In this document: piece by piece, positions 60,782 to 64,000 of the stretch
How positions within the stretch are numbered: the first letter of the stretch is position 1
Layout: each line of letters begins with the position of its first letter
Origin: Escallonia rubra
Taxonomy: Eukaryota > Streptophyta > Magnoliopsida > Escalloniales > Escalloniaceae
Direction: 5' to 3'
Assembly: GCA_033065855.1 (NCBI GenBank)
Contig: JAVXUO010001527.1
Location: 62,001 to 126,000, forward strand
Length of the DNA stretch: 64,000 nt
The notes under the pieces: model-generated
The model's input: the letters and a program-made list of their open reading frames with translations, nothing else
What the model was told of the DNA's origin: nothing
Database searches by the model: none
Position numbers and translations under genes: made by a program

Positions 60782-61505
60782 TGTTGAAATATTTTAATAA
60801 AATAAAGTATACATTATGGCATTATAATTATATTGCAATTTATGGCTCTATGGTATTTACTTCCATGTAAATTATGAATGAGTTACAAATGCAATAATGA
60901 GTATTATTAACTCATATTTGTTTATGGAGTATATAATATGTTTTATTGTATGATATTATTGAGAAGATTATCATTATTTCATAAGTTACAAAAGCTTTTA
61001 TAAGCTTACTTATGTGGCCAATAAATAGATTATGATTGGCCATGTATATAAGACCATGGGTTGTGACATAGAAAAAACTTGAAGATACTATGCTTCCAAA
61101 CTTAGTGTTTTATATTCTACTATCACAATGTATTTCCCTATATATATATCTATAATATATTTTTTTATACTTGGGCAACGTGACCGTGGACCGGTTTATA
61201 CCGTCTTCCTGTGGACGTGCATATGGAGGAGACATAGCTGCATCAATGTGTTTTATCTTGGAGACTTATCTGCCGTCAACACTTGCACCTAGGGAAGCGA
61301 TAACGTCTTTAGGACAGTGACGTTGTCGCGACTCTCACGGATCAACTATTTTTATATCATTTTACTATTCGAGATTACATAATTTATCAAGAGTTCATAT
61401 AAAATTACTTTCAATTATTTGGTATTATTTTGCTATGTTTAATCACTTAATGTTGTTAATATTTTGTGGTGAAAAATACAAATCAAAGCCTAAAATCTTT
61501 CAACA
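60782..61505 (+). repeat. 3' LTR of the pol-less element
   Basis: 724 bp, starting TGTTGAAATATTTTAATAAA and ending AAAATCTTTCAACA. It is very similar to 56075-56795, including the GTGGACCGGTT and CGATAACGTCTTTAGGACAG stretches. Confidence 0.92.
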
Positions 61506-61767
61506 GATGGAAGGTGGAAGATGAAGATGAAGATGGATGTGTGTTTGTGAGAGAGAGAGAGAGAGAGAGAGGGAGGGGGGTGATTTTCCAAAAAATATCC
61601 CTTAATCTTGAGTTAAATTACCACTCCGAAGAGTTCCTTGGTCAGAAGATGGTCGCGGGTATTTCGTGCCACACTTATGCGAGTTTGTAGTGCGAGATAG
61701 ATAAAATGAACTTTGGAGTGAAGCTCGCGCAAACTTAGGGCCCAGTGCAATTGATCCTTAATGCCTT

Positions 61768-62030
61768 CCATCATTTACTTGGCATGTCCTGCCTTGTCTG
61801 GATGAATTTTCCTTCCAAACTTTGCATTGCGTGTCTTTGATAAACTGCTCTTACCAAGACCAAGCTCCTCCGGCCCTCTGATCCATCGACTACTGTTTAC
61901 AATGATCAAGCTCATCCAACCGTCTGCTTAGTAAACGTCTTGCTTGGTCGTACCCATTGGGGGAAGAGCAGACACATAACTGCTTTTCCTTTTTTAGTAT
62001 GTTATCTCGCTGATACTGTCGTCCCTACCA
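61768..62030. other. spacer between the two MULEs
   Basis: Non-coding. It contains the 25-bp sequence shared with the MLP2 upstream region (61905-61929). Confidence 0.5.
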
Positions 62031-62039
62031 TTTAATGTA

Positions 62040-63185
62040 GGGAAAATTGCGTAAAATACCCCTGTGGTTTGGGGTTTTTGCAAAAAGACCCCTCCCATTA
62101 CAAAAATTGCAATAAGACACTTAAGGTTTAAAAAGTGTTACATCCGTCAACTTCCGTTACGGAATTAAGAAATTCCCTAAACTACCCCTGCTTTGTTGAC
62201 AATCTGATGCTTTGTTTTCTTTCTATTCTATCTTTGTTCCGAATCTATCTTTGTTCCGAATCATGAAGGCCTTATGGCCACCTGCTTCTTCTTTTCTAAG
62301 CCTTATATATACAGCCTACTCACCATCTTGAATTGAACTACCTTAAATGCAACTGTCCATTGTCGTTTCAGTGCTGAAGTGTTAAAAACTCGTCCCTTCC
62401 TCTTTGAATTTCATGCGAGCTCTGCGGCACCGGCGCGGACGCGAACAAGTGGTCCGACGGCGACGGCCCTTCGCTCGACAGTCCCTGCATCCTCTTCGGC
62501 AAAGCGTTCTTGATGCCCAGGTGCGCCACCACGTCCACGAACCGCTTGTGCAGCTGTGACGTCAACACCAGGCGCGGCCGCTTGACCGCCGGATAGGCTA
62601 AGGTTTGGTTGTTGAATCAGGTTGGTGGCAGCGGAGCAATTGGCCAATCGGCGGAGCAATTGGATATGGTTGATGGCAGGCTTGGCGACGGCGCAAGTCG
62701 CTGGGGTTGATTGCGGGGCGAACGACGATGTAAGAGGTGAGGGAGATGGGGCTGGGCAGTGGCCGAAATTAACGAAAATGGTGGTAGATGGGGTGGGTGG
62801 TGGCCGAAATGGCCGGTGATGGAGGTAGATCGGGATGGGTGGCGGCCGAAATAGGCGGTAACGGTCCACAGAGAGGGCTGGGTGGGTGGCGGCTGGGTTT
62901 TGGTTGGTGAGGTGGTGGCTAGGGTTAGGGTTTGATTGGCATGAAGAAGAAGAAGGACTTGGGTGGGAGAGGAAAAAAAAAAGAGGGTAATTTTGTCTTT
63001 TTAACATATTAAAATTTATCAAACGCATTTATTAAGAAAGTGAATATCACGCGCTGTCAATTTAGACGATTTCTCTAACGGATGTAACACTTTTTAAACC
63101 TTAGGTGTCTTATTGCAATTTTTGTAATGGGAGGGGTCTTTTTGCAAAAACCCCAAACCACAGGGGTATTTTACGCAATTTACCC
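62040..63185. mobile_element. Pack-MULE with ~110-bp TIRs and 9-bp target duplication
   Basis: TTTAATGTA occurs at 62031-62039 and 63186-63194. The ends are long inverted repeats: ATTGCGTAAAATACCCCTGT, GGTTTGGGGTTTTTGCAAAA, GACCCCTCCCATTACAAAAA and GTGTTACATCCG are all present in inverted form at 63075-63185. The 9-bp duplication and long TIRs define a Mutator-like element. No MURA transposase is present. The interior contains a fragment of a LUX-like transcription factor gene in a markedly GC-rich block (62405-62595) and a second GC-rich stretch (62600-62900) of unknown origin, perhaps another captured piece. Confidence 0.92.
62410..62583 (-). pseudogene. LUX/PCL1-like GARP transcription factor gene fragment captured by a MULE
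   Basis: The minus strand encodes KRPRLVLTSQLHKRF, VDVVAHLGIKNALPK, RMQGLSSEGPSPSDHLFAS and APVPQS. This follows the GARP (B-motif Myb-like) DNA-binding domain and downstream segment of LUX ARRHYTHMO/PCL1, the evening-complex factor of the circadian clock. Substitutions include W to L and P to S in the usual LVWTPQLHK. Between LPK and RMQGL about 28 residues (84 bp, in frame) are missing, which removes the SHLQKYR recognition helix. The frame is open through this piece, but there is no start Met, N-terminus or C-terminus. It cannot bind DNA in the normal way; any effect would be at RNA level. Confidence 0.85.
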
Positions 63186-63344
63186 TTTAATGTATCACAT
63201 GATTCTCGAAATCATGTCTCCGGATTATTAAAATATAATATATTGCACTCATGACCGATAGCGTAAATGATGAAAAAGTGTCATAACCTTTCGGTTCTTT
63301 CCGTTAATTAGTATGATTAGCATTATCATACTAATTTCCCTTGA

Positions 63345-64000
63345 AGACTTCAAATTTCCCTTGAAATGGATCAACATTATCATGAGCATGATAATTGGCT
63401 CACCCTTGAGTTCTGTGGAATGGGCAGCCCCTTAAAGCCATTAAACCCCAAAGGGGAATCAGACAAGGGGACCTCTTTCCCCTACGTCTTGGTCTAATGC
63501 ATGGAAAAACTATCACAAATGATTAATCATTGCAACATTAAAAAGAAATGCCTTGGTTCATTTGCATATCACGGAGGGCCATTAATCTGGCACATGTTTT
63601 ATGTTGATGATCTCATCTTGTTTTGTAAAGATAATGACAGGTCTTATAACCTCATGACGAGAACTTTAACAAACTTTTGTAATATGTCTAATCAAACCAT
63701 TAATTTCAGTAAATCAAAAACTTTTGCTTCAAAGAACATACCTAGGAAAAGAGCCATTGAGATCAGTTTTAACTGTGGCATTCCTCTCACCGAGGACCTT
63801 GGTATCTCCCTTATTCACAAGACTCTCTAAAAGTAATTATTATCACATCATTCAGAGAGTGCAGTCCAGGCTGGCTGGTTGGAAAACCGGTATCCTATCC
63901 CTAGCCGGTAGAACCATCCTTATAAATGCTGTTACTACTTCTATTCCTGCCTATGTTATGCAAGCCCAGGCCCTCCCTATTACCATATGTGACAAGCTTG
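63345..64000 (+). pseudogene. LINE reverse transcriptase fragment (runs off right edge)
   Basis: The plus strand gives WINIIMSMIIGSPLSSVEW (63369 on), RGIRQGDLFPL, CMEKLSQMI, then FYVDDLILFCKD (about 63598-63633) with the catalytic DD, INFSKSKTFASKN, and after a shift near 63830 RLAGWKTGILSLAGRTILIN and PAYVMQAQALP. These are the ordered reverse transcriptase and connection motifs of plant LINEs. One stop before CMEKL and at least two frameshifts make it inactive. The 5' side begins abruptly about 150 bp after the Pack-MULE, with TTCCCTTGAA duplicated. Confidence 0.88.

Larger units (their letters stand above)
55968..61505 (+). mobile_element. 5.5-kb LTR element without pol, carrying a GASA exon fragment
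   Basis: LTRs start TGTTG and end CAACA. Target duplication GATGG lies at 55963-55967 and 61506-61510. The 3' LTR (60782-61505) is preceded by the purine tract AGTGGGGGA. Between the LTRs (56796-60781) there is no gag, protease, reverse transcriptase or integrase; a primer-binding site was not recognised. A truncated GASA/snakin coding segment lies 100 bp inside the 5' LTR. The more conserved-looking part at about 59940-60540 (AGCCACAGGGAGTCACC) resembles the non-coding core of large retrotransposon derivatives. It is non-autonomous and lies within the MULE. Confidence 0.85.
54511..61757. mobile_element. Outer Mutator-like element (MULE) containing two further elements
   Basis: Long inverted ends: the left side reads GGGTCAATTGCACTGG, then CCTAAGTTTGC and GTTCATTTTATCTATCTCGC. 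The reverse complement of the right side reads GGATCAATTGCACTGG, then CCTAAGTTTGC and GTTCATTTTATCTATCTCGC. The arms span roughly 110 bp. Flanks TTAATCCTT (54502-54510) and TTAATGCCTT (61758-61767) look like a 9-bp duplication with one later indel, as expected for MULEs. Without the nested hAT and LTR elements the MULE is about 730 bp and non-coding, so non-autonomous. (GA)n and GGTGG tracts lie inside. Confidence 0.78.

Noticed and set aside
62411..63028. 205-codon minus-strand ORF as a real gene inside the Pack-MULE
   Set aside because: Its frame in the captured block is not the LUX frame (it reads AAQAVRGRGG), and the N-terminal half runs through a CCACC-rich stretch.

Overview
The window looks like nuclear DNA of a eudicot plant. 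It is AT-rich, has two major-latex-protein-like (MLP, Bet v 1 superfamily) genes with the usual two-exon structure, and is otherwise packed with plant retrotransposons and TIR transposons in several layers of nesting. No CRISPR, operon or convincing tRNA/rRNA gene was seen. Only the two MLP genes look like intact host genes: a + strand gene at 3187-4250 (147 aa) and a - strand gene at 48922-52571 (154 aa, 3.2-kb intron). Both have a TATA box about 100 bp upstream of the ATG.

Layout. 1-1.9 kb: LINE endonuclease end on the - strand, running off the left edge. 3.1-4.3 kb: MLP gene 1. 4.9-6.0 kb: 5'-truncated LINE with a 15-bp target duplication. 6.15-11.6 kb: four tandem copies of a ~1.08-kb unit that carries a CACTA-like terminus; the first copy is split by a solo LTR. 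11.7-12.1 kb: a TRIM element. 12.5-17 kb: decayed Copia and Ty3/Gypsy remnants on the - strand, with a near-identical LINE patch in the Gypsy pol. 17.8-19.7 kb: a broken LINE. 19.7-39.8 kb: a ~20-kb Tat-lineage Ty3/Gypsy element (+), split by two solo LTRs of 3.7 and 3.9 kb in opposite orientations (one holds a Tourist-like MITE) and followed by a long antisense coding region resembling a plant mobile domain. 41.7-47.1 kb: a second Tat-type element (-) with clean LTRs, PBS, PPT and target duplication that keeps only gag-protease (TR-GAG-like) plus hairpin-rich repeats.

47-54.4 kb: MLP gene 2, with a TIR element in its intron and a poly-A retroposon inserted 26 bp upstream of its TATA box. 54.5-61.8 kb: a three-element nest, in which a ~0.7-kb Mutator-like element (MULE) contains a hAT element and a 5.5-kb pol-less LTR element; the LTR element carries a truncated GASA/snakin exon. 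62.0-63.2 kb: a MULE with 9-bp target duplications that carries a fragment of a LUX/PCL1-like GARP transcription factor gene (Pack-MULE). 63.3-64 kb: another LINE reverse transcriptase, running off the right edge.

The main interest lies in the two captured host-gene fragments (LUX-like and GASA), the antisense ORF region of the big Tat element, the gag-only element with hairpin arrays, and the insertion at the MLP2 promoter. All element boundaries were read by eye from terminal repeats and target-site duplications. Family names for decayed elements are judged from motifs, not from searches.
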